A stretch of 64,000 nt of DNA from Paenibacillus taiwanensis DSM 18679 (GCF_000425125.1 NZ_KE384309.1:22851-86850); one strand, 5' to 3'. Counted from the first letter of the stretch, positions 8,020 through 17,743 are shown. Notes: generated by a model from the sequence alone, not told the origin. A program made the numbers and translations.

Positions 8020-8629
8020 CCATGAGATGGTTCGTATCGGTCTTGCGGCTGTATTAAGTACGGAAGATGGCATCGAAGTTGTTGGGGAAGCAAGCAATGG
8101 TGAAGAAGGAATTAGGCTTGCCCAGGAATACAAGCCCGATGTTGTGCTGATGGATCTTGTCATGGATGGCATGGACGGTATCGAATCGACGCGCAAACTG
8201 CTGCAGCTTTATCCGGAATGCAAAGTAATCGTATTGACCAGCTATCTGGATGACGAAAAGATGTATCCCGTAATTGAAGCAGGGGCTTTCAGCTACTTAT
8301 TGAAGACTTCACGAGCAACTGAGATCGCAGAGGCGATTCGTGCAGCAGCAAGAGGGCAATCTGTTCTGGAGTCGCAAGTGGCATCCAAGATGATGAACCG
8401 TTTTCGTCAGCCCAAGCCGACCCAAGCCGCTCACGAACATCTCACAGAGCGTGAGATGGATGTATTACGATTGTTGGCACAAGGCAAATCCAACCAAGAT
8501 ATTGCGGATGATTTGTTCATCGGAATAAAAACTGTAAAATTTCATGTGACAAATATATTGGCGAAGCTTGGTGTAGAAGATCGAACGCAAGCCGCTATAT
8601 ATGCGTACAAGAACGGATTAAGCGAATAA
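7967..8629 (+). CDS. liaR: LiaR-like NarL/FixJ response regulator
   Basis: 220 residues. The receiver domain (about 10-125) has acidic pair Asp17/Asp18, phospho-acceptor Asp63 in LMDL, and the conserved Thr/Lys positions (VLTSY, LLKTS). The LuxR-type helix-turn-helix (about 155-215) carries the standard LTEREMDVLRLLAQG segment. The start is placed at ATG 7967, 12 bases after AAGGAGG; ATG 7955 would touch that site. Likely activates its own operon, with the ACT-N2-AGT pair at 3784-3814 as candidate operator. Confidence 0.93.
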   Translation: MAIEMDIETSIRVLLVDDHEMVRIGLAAVLSTEDGIEVVGEASNGEEGIRLAQEYKPDVVLMDLVMDGMDGIESTRKLLQLYPECKVIVLTSYLDDEKMYPVIEAGAFSYLLKTSRATEIAEAIRAAARGQSVLESQVASKMMNRFRQPKPTQAAHEHLTEREMDVLRLLAQGKSNQDIADDLFIGIKTVKFHVTNILAKLGVEDRTQAAIYAYKNGLSE

Positions 8630-8634
8630 ATGAC

Positions 8635-8680
8635 AAGGCAGCTCCACTTACTGTGCATACAGTAGAGGGCTGCCTTTTCT
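8635..8680 (+). terminator. Terminator of the Lia/Psp operon
   Basis: AAGGCAGC...GCTGCCTT with an inner ACTGT/ACAGT stem, followed by TTTTCTTTT, starting a few bases after the liaR stop. Confidence 0.85.
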
Positions 8681-8912
8681 TTTGGGCTGCTGCAAGAAGC
8701 AAGCAGTCGGGATTATTGGTTCGCCTTGTGGGATAAGCTATTTATCCGTTCACAAGTGGATGAAGGCCTCTGCCCAATATGACTTCACCTAGTCCAATTA
8801 AACAAAAAGTAAGTGTGAGCACCTGCAAAATTTACCGAATTAAATAGGTCGATTTTCGTAGGAAATGCTCGATAAAGCTTGATGGAATGAGCATTTATAG
8901 AAAGCAGGAGTC
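8681..8912. other. Intergenic stretch between convergent genes
   Basis: No coding signal or convincing promoter is visible. An AAATGCTC...GAGCATTT inverted repeat (8863-8896) lies just past the stop of the minus-strand gene at 8913 and could be its weak terminator, though it lacks a T-tract. Confidence 0.4.
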
Positions 8913-9299
8913 TTACAAAACAAGCAGAAACAATAAAGAGACTAGTGCTAAATCCAAGTCCACTCGGGGGCCATAATGTAATGGTTGATAAGGATACGAG
9001 TATCTTGCAGTCGCGGAAGGATGTGCAGTATAGCTTGCAGCGGCTGTAATTGGAGTTGGAGTTGGGCCAGCATCAGGAGCAGTGTTAGCCTTTGATTTTT
9101 TGGCCTTCTTTTTTTTCGGTGTTGCGTCTTTTGTTTCCCCTGCCAAATGTGCTGGTGAGGAATCAGCGTTTAAAATGAGTTTGCCGTTCTCACAACGACT
9201 CAAACGACCAACATACTCACGACCATCTTTGGTCACAACACCAACTGAACGTCCACAAAACTGCGAAATCGTTTTCTCATCCAAAGGAATAGGGATCAT
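8913..9299 (-). CDS. Small protein with Sm-like N-terminal segment, function unknown
   Basis: 128 residues. Residues 14-45 (CGRSVGVVTKDGREYVGRL then ENGKLILN) read like a small Sm/SH3-type beta barrel: G-V-V-x-x-G-x-x-Y-x-G-x-L followed by a strand. A Lys-rich linker (PKKKKAKKSK, about 60-70), a Pro/Thr/Ala linker and a Tyr/Pro-rich segment follow, ending in a short hydrophobic C terminus (ALVSLLFLLVL). AAGGAG precedes the ATG. The barrel suggests RNA, DNA or protein binding, but I do not recognise a named family. Confidence 0.7.
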   Translation of the reverse strand: MIPIPLDEKTISQFCGRSVGVVTKDGREYVGRLSRCENGKLILNADSSPAHLAGETKDATPKKKKAKKSKANTAPDAGPTPTPITAAASYTAHPSATARYSYPYQPLHYGPRVDLDLALVSLLFLLVL

Positions 9300-9437
9300 C
9301 TTGTCAGTCTCCTTTCATCAAATGTTTTGCTACTTAATGTATTCAAGACGTGACAAACGTGTATGGACGTTTACCTACGGTCAGTAACTTATTTGGGCAG
9401 TAACAGACATTATCTTGTAATGGAGGTCGATGACAGG

Positions 9438-10223
9438 ATGAAACGACAAGGAAGATGGATTGCTGTGCTTAGCTTGACTTTATTTGCGCTGTGCGGAGCC
9501 GCAGCATCCTGGGGGGGGCCTATGCTCAGCAGCGCTGCGGTAACTGTAGCTAAAGCGGATCAGAAGCAGGTACCGTCCATTTCGGAACGGGTAAGCATGT
9601 TGTGGGTGTTAGCCGAGCTTAGCGGCGAGCGTAAGTTTAACACGACCATTACGGTGCAGGGGAGCTTTCAGACGACAGCAGAAGACTGGAAGGATGAACG
9701 AAATGAATGGTCAGTTGCCATTAAACATAAGGAGTCGTTTGTGGAAGTTACAGAGCACGGGCGTACCGTGTACCGTTCTCATTACGGGACTTCCTCTTGG
9801 GAAGGCGATATTCTTTTATTTCGGGAAAAGGATGGACGTGCTTATTATGTCGTTACTATAAAAGGGGCTGCGAATGGCGGGATGAAGCAGAGCGTGGAAG
9901 AAGCGGATCGTCTTCGCAGCTTATTAACGGCGGGCGGCTTCGAGAACGATTGGAATGCAACTGTACAGACCGAAACAAACTTAAAACGTGACGCAGCATG
10001 GGCAAAGGCAGAGCTGGCCATTAAAGAATGGGGCAGCGCTAATCCACTAGATATATACGAGGATGACAGAACGATTAGTGCTTCTTATGAGACTAGTTAT
10101 ATGGGGGAAGGGGTTGCGATGAAGGAAGGGCATGCGAACCTTCAGGTTGCTGTGCAGGAGAATGGCATTACGGGAATAACACGAATCTCATTTGGAACGC
10201 CCTTAATCTCTGGAGAATACTAG
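9438..10223 (+). CDS. YwmB-like exported protein (TATA-box-like fold family)
   Basis: About 261 residues from ATG 9438 (GGAGG at 9422-9426). An N-terminal hydrophobic segment (about 8-28) is a signal peptide or anchor; the rest is a mixed alpha/beta domain with repeated amphipathic strands, resembling B. subtilis YwmB, whose crystal fold resembles TATA-binding protein and whose function is unknown. The frame could extend upstream to 9363, but that would place residues before the signal sequence and lacks a ribosome site. It stands alone between the Sm-like gene and zwf. Confidence 0.65.
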   Translation: MKRQGRWIAVLSLTLFALCGAAASWGGPMLSSAAVTVAKADQKQVPSISERVSMLWVLAELSGERKFNTTITVQGSFQTTAEDWKDERNEWSVAIKHKESFVEVTEHGRTVYRSHYGTSSWEGDILLFREKDGRAYYVVTIKGAANGGMKQSVEEADRLRSLLTAGGFENDWNATVQTETNLKRDAAWAKAELAIKEWGSANPLDIYEDDRTISASYETSYMGEGVAMKEGHANLQVAVQENGITGITRISFGTPLISGEY

Positions 10224-10335
10224 TAATGATTTGTCTATAAAGATGGAATCCTGCAGATTTATGTGCTAAAATGGCATCACATTCGAAATAAAAATGTTGA
10301 AGTTCTATAAACGAGTGTAAGGATGATGGAGAGAG

Positions 10336-11877
10336 ATGACTGAGATGCATAATCAAGAATCGATATTGTCCGATGGCGCCGTCTTTTTCATTTTTGGTGC
10401 TACCGGAGACCTTGCGCGCCGTAAGCTGTTCCCTGCCATATACAGCTTATATCGTGAAGGCAAGCTTGGCGAGCGCTTTGCCGTTGTAGGACTTGCGCGT
10501 CGCCCGCGCACGAACGATGAGTTCCGTGTAGATGTTCGTACATCGATTGATGAGTTTTGTCGTTACGATGTGAAGGATAATGGAGAGTGGGAGCGATTTG
10601 CTGAGCACTTCGAATACAAACCTCTCGATATCAACAATGTGGACGGTTTCCGCGAGCTGAATGTGCAGACGGAAGAGATTGAACGTAAGTTCGACGTTCC
10701 CGGCAATCGTTTGTTTTATATGGCGCTTGCGCCAGAATTGTTTGGCAGTGTTTCACATAACTTGCGTGATGGTGGAATGCTGGATACAGAAGGCTGGACT
10801 CGTCTCGTCATTGAGAAGCCCTTCGGATATGATCTGGAGTCGGCGGAACGGTTGAATGAGCAGCTCAGCTCTGTCTTTAAAGAAGAACAGATTTACCGTA
10901 TTGATCACTATCTCGGCAAAGAGATGGTTCAAAATATTGAAGTGATTCGCTTTGCGAATGCCTTCTTCGAGCCGCTCTGGAACAACAAGCACATTGCCAA
11001 TATTCAAATCTCTTTATCTGAGACCGTAGGCGTGGAAGAACGCGGCGGTTATTATGACCATGCTGGTGCTTTGCGCGATATGGCTCAGAATCATATGCTG
11101 CAAATGCTGACGATGATCGCAATGGAGCCACCAAGCCGTCTTCATCCGGAGGATATTCGTGATGAGAAGGTTAAAGTGCTTCGTTCCTTGCGTCAATATC
11201 ATACTGCTGAGGAAGTACATGAGCATGTGATTCGTGGTCAGTACGCTGCTGGTGCTATGAAAGGCAAAGCTTTGCCTGGTTATCGGGAAGAAGAGAAGGT
11301 GAACCCTGCATCCGTTACGGAGACATACTTTGCCGCACGGGTATTTGTGGACAACTTCCGCTGGGCGGGAGTACCCTTCTACATTCGTACAGGCAAGCGT
11401 CTTCCTGTGAAGACTACGGAAGTGGTTGTGGAATTCAAGAGTATGCCATCCAACGTTTATCTGGGTCGTAAGCATAAGCTTGAGCCGAATCTTCTTGTCA
11501 TTCGGGTTAACCCAATGGAAGGGATCTATGTCCGTATCAATGGTAAGAAGCCTGGAGCTGAAGGCGGCATTCAACCGCTTGCGATGGACTTTTGCCAGAG
11601 CTGCATGATCGGCATTAACACGCCGGAAGCATACGAGCGTCTAATCTTTGACGCTGCGCGCGGCGATTCCACCTACTTTACCCGTTGGGATGAAGTGGCA
11701 GCAGCGTGGTCCTTCGTGGATAAGATCGCTGAGGCTTGGCGCGAATCGAACGACGATCTTCACCAATATCCGGCAGGATCATGGGGGCCGCAGGCTGCTA
11801 ATGAGCTGTTGGAGCAAGACGGTTATCGCTGGTGGCCTGTGAACGGGCAAGAAGAAGATACCGTGGTGTGGAAATAA
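10336..11877 (+). CDS. zwf: Glucose-6-phosphate 1-dehydrogenase
   Basis: 513 residues, the usual family length. The Rossmann nucleotide motif GATGDLARRK begins at residue 21, and the active-site signature RIDHYLGKE spans 188-196 with catalytic His191 and the substrate Lys. It oxidises glucose 6-phosphate to 6-phosphogluconolactone with NADP+, opening the oxidative pentose phosphate pathway in the cytoplasm. The ATG follows GGAGAGAG closely. The cyclase-family gene begins 30 bp later and may be co-transcribed, since no terminator lies between them. Confidence 0.97.
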   Translation: MTEMHNQESILSDGAVFFIFGATGDLARRKLFPAIYSLYREGKLGERFAVVGLARRPRTNDEFRVDVRTSIDEFCRYDVKDNGEWERFAEHFEYKPLDINNVDGFRELNVQTEEIERKFDVPGNRLFYMALAPELFGSVSHNLRDGGMLDTEGWTRLVIEKPFGYDLESAERLNEQLSSVFKEEQIYRIDHYLGKEMVQNIEVIRFANAFFEPLWNNKHIANIQISLSETVGVEERGGYYDHAGALRDMAQNHMLQMLTMIAMEPPSRLHPEDIRDEKVKVLRSLRQYHTAEEVHEHVIRGQYAAGAMKGKALPGYREEEKVNPASVTETYFAARVFVDNFRWAGVPFYIRTGKRLPVKTTEVVVEFKSMPSNVYLGRKHKLEPNLLVIRVNPMEGIYVRINGKKPGAEGGIQPLAMDFCQSCMIGINTPEAYERLIFDAARGDSTYFTRWDEVAAAWSFVDKIAEAWRESNDDLHQYPAGSWGPQAANELLEQDGYRWWPVNGQEEDTVVWK

Positions 11878-11907
11878 CGATCGACGACCGACTAGGAGGC
11901 GAAAGCG

Positions 11908-12531
11908 TTGTTTAAGATTTACGATATCTCGATGACGATTCAAGACGGCATGCAGGTATATAAGAATAAAGATGAGAAGAAGCCCGTTATTCGTAACGTA
12001 CAAAATTTCTCTAACGCCAAAGCGTATGAATCGCGGATCGATATTGATGTACATTGCGGTACGCACGTTGATGCGCCGTTACATATGTTGGAGAATGGCG
12101 ATACGATTGAGTCGATTGGACTTGATCAACTGGTTGGACATGCGCGTGTGTTGGACTTGACACATGTGCAGGACAGTATCGGTCGTGAAGATTTGGAACC
12201 ATTTGGCTTGCAGCGCGGAGACTGGGTACTGTTTAAGACACGGAACTCTTCTTCGGAAGAGTTTGACTTCGAATTTGTATTTCTGAATGAGACGGGAGCT
12301 CAGTATTTAATTGAGCTTGGTGTAAAAGGTGTTGGTACGGACGGGCTCGGTATTGAGCGTGCGCAGCCGAACTATACGACTCATCGACCGCTTTTCCAGA
12401 ACGATATTATCATTGTAGAAGGTTTACGTCTGAAGGAAGTGGAGCAAGGCACCTATTTTATGGTGATCGCTCCGCTTAAGCTGACGGGTATTGAGGCGGC
12501 TCCGGCACGTGCATTCCTAATAGGCTCCTAA
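11908..12531 (+). CDS. Cyclase-family metal hydrolase (KynB-like)
   Basis: 207 residues with the cyclase-family metal-binding signature HCGTHVDAPLH (His49, His53, Asp55) seen in arylformamidase KynB and related amidohydrolases. KynB hydrolyses N-formylkynurenine, but many members act on other amides or lactones and no tryptophan-degradation genes lie nearby. Its position right after zwf invites the idea of a lactone or sugar-acid substrate, which is only inference. Start codon is TTG with AGGAGGC eight bases upstream. A terminator follows the stop. Confidence 0.85.
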   Translation: MFKIYDISMTIQDGMQVYKNKDEKKPVIRNVQNFSNAKAYESRIDIDVHCGTHVDAPLHMLENGDTIESIGLDQLVGHARVLDLTHVQDSIGREDLEPFGLQRGDWVLFKTRNSSSEEFDFEFVFLNETGAQYLIELGVKGVGTDGLGIERAQPNYTTHRPLFQNDIIIVEGLRLKEVEQGTYFMVIAPLKLTGIEAAPARAFLIGS

Positions 12532-12553
12532 CATATAGGCGGATGAAAGAATG

Positions 12554-12588
12554 GACTGTGCTCTCTTATTTAGAGGCACAGTCTTTTC
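12554..12588 (+). terminator. Terminator after the zwf-cyclase pair
   Basis: GACTGTG-CTCT and AGAGG-CACAGTC form a stem followed by TTTT. Confidence 0.8.
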
Positions 12589-12706
12589 CGTACTAGAGCT
12601 GGGATTAGATCAGTCAGTAGGGGAGACACGCCAGCTGAGCTTTAACAGGTATAAAGCGGGTTATCGATAGACATAACAAGAATATGATGGAAAAGGATGA
12701 TCATAC

Positions 12707-13159
12707 ATGACAACTCCTGTACGTATTTCCCAAAATAGCGCGGTGCTGCTCGAAAAGGCACGTCGGTTCGGTCTGTCTGACGAACAACTGCTTCAAGTCA
12801 TTCAACATAACGACGTTGCTTTATTAAGTGAAGCGGGCAACTATACGGAATGGGTAACTTACGCTCGTGAGCATGGCGAAGATCTGGAATCAGCAGTGAC
12901 AAAGGGCTACAAAATGACATTTAATACGGTGTACGGTTTGAAAAATTGGGTGCGGGAACGCTTGGGCTTCGAAGCAGGCTCCGATTATACTGAAAGTGAG
13001 GGGCGCATGGATGGCCTTCGAGTAAGTGAGAAGGACGCTGCTATGCTCGAGTCTACATTAGCGACGAACTGGGTTGTCGTAGATCAAAGCGGGGATGGTG
13101 AAATTCGTGATGTGACTTTGGTTATGCGAGCATTTTACCAACCAGAATCCCGTTTCTAA
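12707..13159 (+). CDS. Conserved-looking hypothetical protein, 150 residues
   Basis: A soluble acidic protein with no signal or membrane segment. The first half is helical (LLEKARRFGLSDEQLLQVI resembles a helix-turn-helix or UBA-like bundle), the middle is amphipathic (YGLKNWVRERLGF), and the C-terminal 50 residues form mixed strands. The ATG follows AAAAGGATG. It is monocistronic, between a terminator and prfC. I do not recognise the family and assign no function. Confidence 0.75.
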   Translation: MTTPVRISQNSAVLLEKARRFGLSDEQLLQVIQHNDVALLSEAGNYTEWVTYAREHGEDLESAVTKGYKMTFNTVYGLKNWVRERLGFEAGSDYTESEGRMDGLRVSEKDAAMLESTLATNWVVVDQSGDGEIRDVTLVMRAFYQPESRF

Positions 13160-13219
13160 GATACCCTCTTTTATGTTAGAATAGATGTTATGTGATTTTG
13201 AGATGAGAGGGCTAATGTG

Positions 13220-14806
13220 ATGAGTAAATCGTTAACAGACCAATTGATTAAAGAGGTCGATAAGCGTCGTACGTTTGCAATTATTTCTCACCCGGATGCT
13301 GGTAAGACTACGCTTACAGAGAAGCTGCTTTTATTCGGGGGAGCTATTCGTCTCGCAGGGACGGTAAAGGCACGGAAAGCAAGCAAGCACGCAACGAGTG
13401 ACTGGATGGAAATTGAGAAGCAGCGCGGTATCTCGGTAACTTCATCCGTCATGCAATTCGATTATAATGGGCATCGGATTAACATTTTGGATACACCAGG
13501 TCACCAAGACTTCAGTGAAGATACGTATCGCACATTAACAGCAGCAGATAGCGCTGTGATGTTGATTGACGTGGCTAAAGGCGTCGAGGCACAGACGATC
13601 AAGCTGTTTCAAGTCTGTGCGAAGCGGGGTATTCCGATCTTTACGTTTATTAACAAATTGGATCGTGAAGGCCGCAGTCCGTTTGAACTGATGGAAGAGT
13701 TGGAAAATGTGCTCGGTATTCGTTCCGTTCCGATGAACTGGCCAATCGGTATGGGCCGCGGGTTATGCGGCGTGTATGATCGGATGAAGAAACAGGTCGA
13801 GCTGTTCCAAGGCGATGATCATTCCACAATCCAAGTACAGAAGGTTGAAGATTATCGAGATCCGGTAATACGTGAGATGGCTGGTGATTACTTGCATGAT
13901 CAGTTGTGCGAGGAATTGGAACTGCTGGATGTTGCCGGAGATGAATTTGATTATGAAAAAGTAATGAACGGTGAGCTGACGCCTGTATTTTTCGGCAGTG
14001 CAATTAATAACTTCGGCTTGCAGACGTTCCTGGAGAACTTTTTGCAGCTGGCACCTAAACCATCTTCCCGTCAGACAACAGAAGGCGAGATCGAGCCGAC
14101 CAATGAGAAGTTCTCGGGTTATGTCTTTAAGATCCAAGCCAATATGAACCCTGCTCACCGGGATCGAATTGCTTTCCTGCGTATTTGCTCAGGCAAATTC
14201 GAGCGTGGCATGAGTGTAAAGCATGTGCGCGTAGGCAAAGATATTAAGCTGGCTCAGCCGCAGCAATTTCTTGCGCAGGACCGAGATATCGTGGATGAGG
14301 CATTCCCTGGCGATATTATTGGTTTGTTTGATCCGGGTATATTCCGTATCGGTGATAGCTTGAGCCAAGGCATGTCGGTTGTGTTTGATGAGCTTCCAAC
14401 TTTCTCGCCAGAAATTTTTGCGCGTGTAACCGTCAAAAATGCACTTAAGCATAAGCAATACCAAAAAGGTGTAGACCAATTAACCGAAGAAGGTACGATT
14501 CAAGTATTCCATAATGCTGGAGTATTTGATGAGACGATTCTTGGTGTTGTCGGTCAACTCCAATTTGAAGTATTCGAATATCGAATGAAAGCAGAATACG
14601 GAGTGGATGTGCAGCTTCAGCGGTTGACTTTCCAATTTGCTCGTTGGGTAGTCGCTGATCATATCGATCCAACGAAGTTCCGTATTAATTCGCAGCTCGT
14701 GAAGGACAAGAACGGCAATTTTGTTGCTCTGTTCGAGAACGAGTACGCGATGCGTACAGCGATGGAAAAAATGCCGGACGCCAAGTTTTTGGAGATGGCA
14801 CCTTAG
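13220..14806 (+). CDS. prfC: Peptide chain release factor 3
   Basis: 528 residues. Translational GTPase motifs are G1 HPDAGKTT (24-31), the switch II DTPGHQDF, and NKLD for guanine specificity, followed by the RF3-type domains II and III. RF3 recycles RF1/RF2 from the ribosome after termination. An in-frame GTG precedes the ATG directly; GAGAGGG seven bases before ATG 13220 favours that codon. A hairpin and a strong terminator follow. Confidence 0.96.
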   Translation: MSKSLTDQLIKEVDKRRTFAIISHPDAGKTTLTEKLLLFGGAIRLAGTVKARKASKHATSDWMEIEKQRGISVTSSVMQFDYNGHRINILDTPGHQDFSEDTYRTLTAADSAVMLIDVAKGVEAQTIKLFQVCAKRGIPIFTFINKLDREGRSPFELMEELENVLGIRSVPMNWPIGMGRGLCGVYDRMKKQVELFQGDDHSTIQVQKVEDYRDPVIREMAGDYLHDQLCEELELLDVAGDEFDYEKVMNGELTPVFFGSAINNFGLQTFLENFLQLAPKPSSRQTTEGEIEPTNEKFSGYVFKIQANMNPAHRDRIAFLRICSGKFERGMSVKHVRVGKDIKLAQPQQFLAQDRDIVDEAFPGDIIGLFDPGIFRIGDSLSQGMSVVFDELPTFSPEIFARVTVKNALKHKQYQKGVDQLTEEGTIQVFHNAGVFDETILGVVGQLQFEVFEYRMKAEYGVDVQLQRLTFQFARWVVADHIDPTKFRINSQLVKDKNGNFVALFENEYAMRTAMEKMPDAKFLEMAP

Positions 14807-14885
14807 TCGGATACGAAGGACTAATACTAGGAACAAGGCGGCGCACCTGATCTATGAACTCAGGGGCTGCTTCTATGCAAATATA

Positions 14886-14928
14886 CAAAACCTTCAATTC
14901 CGCTCGTCTTGCGGAACTGAAGGTTTTT
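14886..14928. terminator. Bidirectional terminator between prfC and mgtA
   Basis: AAAACCTTCA...GAAGGTTTTT with inner TTCCGC/GCGGAA arms; A-tract and T-tract on both sides serve the convergent genes. Confidence 0.85.
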
Positions 14929-15006
14929 GTTCGTTCACAGACAACGTATAGGCATAAAGCATATCAGATTCGTGCTGCTCTTATACCAACGAACGTAGAT
15001 GTGGCA

Positions 15007-17655
15007 TTATAACCACTCGTTAAATTTACGAATATACCAACGTTTAACCAATTGGGTTAACAGACAATAACCAAGTAAAATGCCGATTAGCCATGGGAAA
15101 TAAGATAACGGCAGCGGCTGCAAACCGATTTCCTCACCGAGCAGTGTAAACGGAATACAGATGCCTGCAACCATGATGAGTCCAGTCAGCAGCAGAACGG
15201 GCCAACTGGCGCGGCTTTGGAAAAATGGTATTTTTTGAGTTCGTATCATATGCACGATTAACGTTTGTGAGAGCAGTCCTTCTATAAACCATCCCGATTG
15301 AAACAGTGACTGTTCTCCAATCGTATTGGCAGCAAATACGTAATACATAACAAAAAACGTCGTATAATCAAAGATCGAGCTAATGGGACCTATGCAAAGC
15401 ATAAAACGACCGATTGATTTGGCATCCCATTTGCGAGGCTTAGATAAAAACTCTTTATCCATATTGTCCCACGGAATTGAAAGCTGGGAAATATCGTAGA
15501 ACAGGTTCTGTATGAGCAGATGTATGGGCAGCATTGGCATGAACGGAAGGAAGGCGCTTGCACCAAGCACACTAAATACGTTTCCAAAATTAGAACTGGC
15601 TGTCATTTTAATGTATTTTATAATATTGCCAAACGTTTTTCTGCCCTCTATAACCCCTTCTTCTAGCACCATCAAACTTTTCTCCAGCAAAATAATGTCC
15701 GCCGATTCTTTGGCAATATCAACTGCCGTATCTACAGATATTCCGACATCTGCTTCTCGCAGCGACGCAGCATCGTTAATTCCGTCACCCATAAATCCAA
15801 CGGTATGTCCCCTGCTCTGCAAAGTACGTACAATTCGTGCTTTTTGCAGTGGATTCAGCTTCGCAAATACGGAAGTTTGCTCTGCCAGATCAGCCAGATG
15901 ATCATCCGACATCTCGTCGATTTCACTACCCAGCACGATACGATCAACAAACAGGCCTACATCTTGGCACACTTTGCGGGTTACGGCTTCATTGTCGCCT
16001 GTCAGCACTTTCACGGTTACACCATTCTCATGCAACGCTTGGATAGCCGGTGCTGCGCTTTCTTTGGCAGGGTCTAGGAAGCAGATGTAACCTATGAGCG
16101 TGAGGTTGCATTCATCGTGAACTGTATATTGATCTTTTGCTGCGTCTAGCTCTTTGGTTGCTACCGCCACAACACGCAGGCCATCGCTGTTTAACGACTG
16201 CACGATCTGCTGTATGCTTGCACTTATCTCACCTGTCATGGGCATAATCTGCCCTTGATCAGAGACATGGGAACAAATGCGGAGCAGCTCTTCCATTGCT
16301 CCTTTGCAAATGAGTAAATGACGGTTGTCCTTTTCTAAGATGACAGACATGCGGCGACGGTTAAAATCAAATGGGATTTCGTCTACTTTTTGGTACAAGC
16401 GTTCCGCGCCAAGCATATGTTGCAGTTCGGCGTGCTCAAGCACCGCAACGTCTAATAAATTTTTCAGACCCGTCTGGTGAAAGCTGTTTAAATAGGCGTG
16501 TTGTAGTACGTTTTCGTCCTCATGGCCATGAATGTCGAGATGCTGCTTCAACACAATTTTATCCTGAGTTAGCGTTCCCGTTTTATCTGTACATAAAATG
16601 TTCATGGCGCCAAAATTTTGAATGGCGTTTAGACGTTTCACGACCACTTTGTTGCGAGCCATTGTATTTGCTCCTTTTGCGAGATTAGAAGTTACAATGA
16701 CGGGTAGCATTTCAGGTGTTAAGCCGACAGCAACGGATAAACCAAAGAAAAATGCGTCGAGCCAATCGCCTTTCGTGAACCCATTCAGGAAGAAGATGAT
16801 GGGAACCATTATGAGCATAAAGCGGATCAACAAGAAGCTGACACTGTTCACGCCTTTATCAAAGCTAGTCATGGGACGTGAACCAACTAAGGTTTTGGCC
16901 ATCGCGCCGAAATAAGTGCGGCAGCCGGTAGACACCACGATGCCTGTGGCTGAACCACTTATAATGTTGGTGCCCATATAACACATGTTAGGCAACTCAA
17001 TGGCGTTATATCGCTGCTGGCGCTTGTGCGTGGAGAATTGGGCATGACGCGGCAGCGTATCTTGCTTCTCTACAGGCAGCGCTTCGCCAGTAAGCGATGA
17101 CTCGCTGACGAACAGGTCCTTAGACGTCAGCAGTCTAATATCGGCGGGGACTAAGTCTCCGGCAGACAGATGAATAATATCTCCTGGAACGAGTGCCTCC
17201 ATATCGATCTCGTAAGGTGCGGAATGTCTAATGACGGAGGCGGTTGACTTAACCATTTCTTTTAGTTTCTCTGCCGTGCGCTGAGAGCGGTATTCTTGTG
17301 TAAAGGAAATAAGAACGCTAATCGTTACCATCACGCTAATGATGATAGCCGCCTCGGTATCTTTGGTGACGATTGAAAATAAGTCTAGCCCGAGCAAAAT
17401 CAAAATGAACGGATTTTTAAAGCAGGCAAGCAACTGCATATACCAAGCGGGAGTCTTGTCCTGAACAATACGATTGCTCCCGTATTGTGTTTGCCGAAGT
17501 GCAGCCTCCTCTTTGGGGAGCCCTTGCAGCGTTGTTCCGTATTCTTCGAGCACATCGTCTTCATGCCAGCATGAAATTTCAATTAAGCGGGTTGAGATTT
17601 GTTTAATTGTGTCTGTGTGATGTACCTGTTTCTTTTTGAATCTGCTTGTAAACAT
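15007..17655 (-). CDS. mgtA: Mg2+-importing P-type ATPase MgtA
   Basis: 882 residues, a P3B-type ATPase. Features are an actuator-domain SLTGE (187-191), phosphorylation motif DKTGTLT with Asp357, hinge motif MGDGINDA, and about ten membrane spans with four after the P-domain, as in MgtA/MgtB. It imports Mg2+ across the cytoplasmic membrane using ATP. The start is ATG 17655, preceded by AAGGAGG at eight bases; a frame extension to 17718 would begin inside a terminator hairpin. Upstream lie an M-box riboswitch with its terminator, a 50-codon ORF and a second terminator, so expression should rise at low Mg2+ and may need two antitermination events. Confidence 0.96.
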   Translation of the reverse strand: MFTSRFKKKQVHHTDTIKQISTRLIEISCWHEDDVLEEYGTTLQGLPKEEAALRQTQYGSNRIVQDKTPAWYMQLLACFKNPFILILLGLDLFSIVTKDTEAAIIISVMVTISVLISFTQEYRSQRTAEKLKEMVKSTASVIRHSAPYEIDMEALVPGDIIHLSAGDLVPADIRLLTSKDLFVSESSLTGEALPVEKQDTLPRHAQFSTHKRQQRYNAIELPNMCYMGTNIISGSATGIVVSTGCRTYFGAMAKTLVGSRPMTSFDKGVNSVSFLLIRFMLIMVPIIFFLNGFTKGDWLDAFFFGLSVAVGLTPEMLPVIVTSNLAKGANTMARNKVVVKRLNAIQNFGAMNILCTDKTGTLTQDKIVLKQHLDIHGHEDENVLQHAYLNSFHQTGLKNLLDVAVLEHAELQHMLGAERLYQKVDEIPFDFNRRRMSVILEKDNRHLLICKGAMEELLRICSHVSDQGQIMPMTGEISASIQQIVQSLNSDGLRVVAVATKELDAAKDQYTVHDECNLTLIGYICFLDPAKESAAPAIQALHENGVTVKVLTGDNEAVTRKVCQDVGLFVDRIVLGSEIDEMSDDHLADLAEQTSVFAKLNPLQKARIVRTLQSRGHTVGFMGDGINDAASLREADVGISVDTAVDIAKESADIILLEKSLMVLEEGVIEGRKTFGNIIKYIKMTASSNFGNVFSVLGASAFLPFMPMLPIHLLIQNLFYDISQLSIPWDNMDKEFLSKPRKWDAKSIGRFMLCIGPISSIFDYTTFFVMYYVFAANTIGEQSLFQSGWFIEGLLSQTLIVHMIRTQKIPFFQSRASWPVLLLTGLIMVAGICIPFTLLGEEIGLQPLPLSYFPWLIGILLGYCLLTQLVKRWYIRKFNEWL

Positions 17656-17700
17656 AGTGGTATTCCTCCTTCGAGTGGCAGCAATGCGAAGGAGATTCAT

Positions 17701-17731
17701 AAAAAAACAGCCCTCCAATAGGAGAGCTGTT
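17701..17731 (-). terminator. Second terminator in the mgtA leader
   Basis: On the minus strand AACAGCTCTCC, a four-base loop, GGAGGGCTGTT and a run of T form a strong intrinsic terminator. It ends only about 30 bases before the mgtA ribosome site, so mgtA expression from the M-box promoter must pass it. Confidence 0.85.
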
Positions 17732-17743
17732 CGTTCAATTCTT

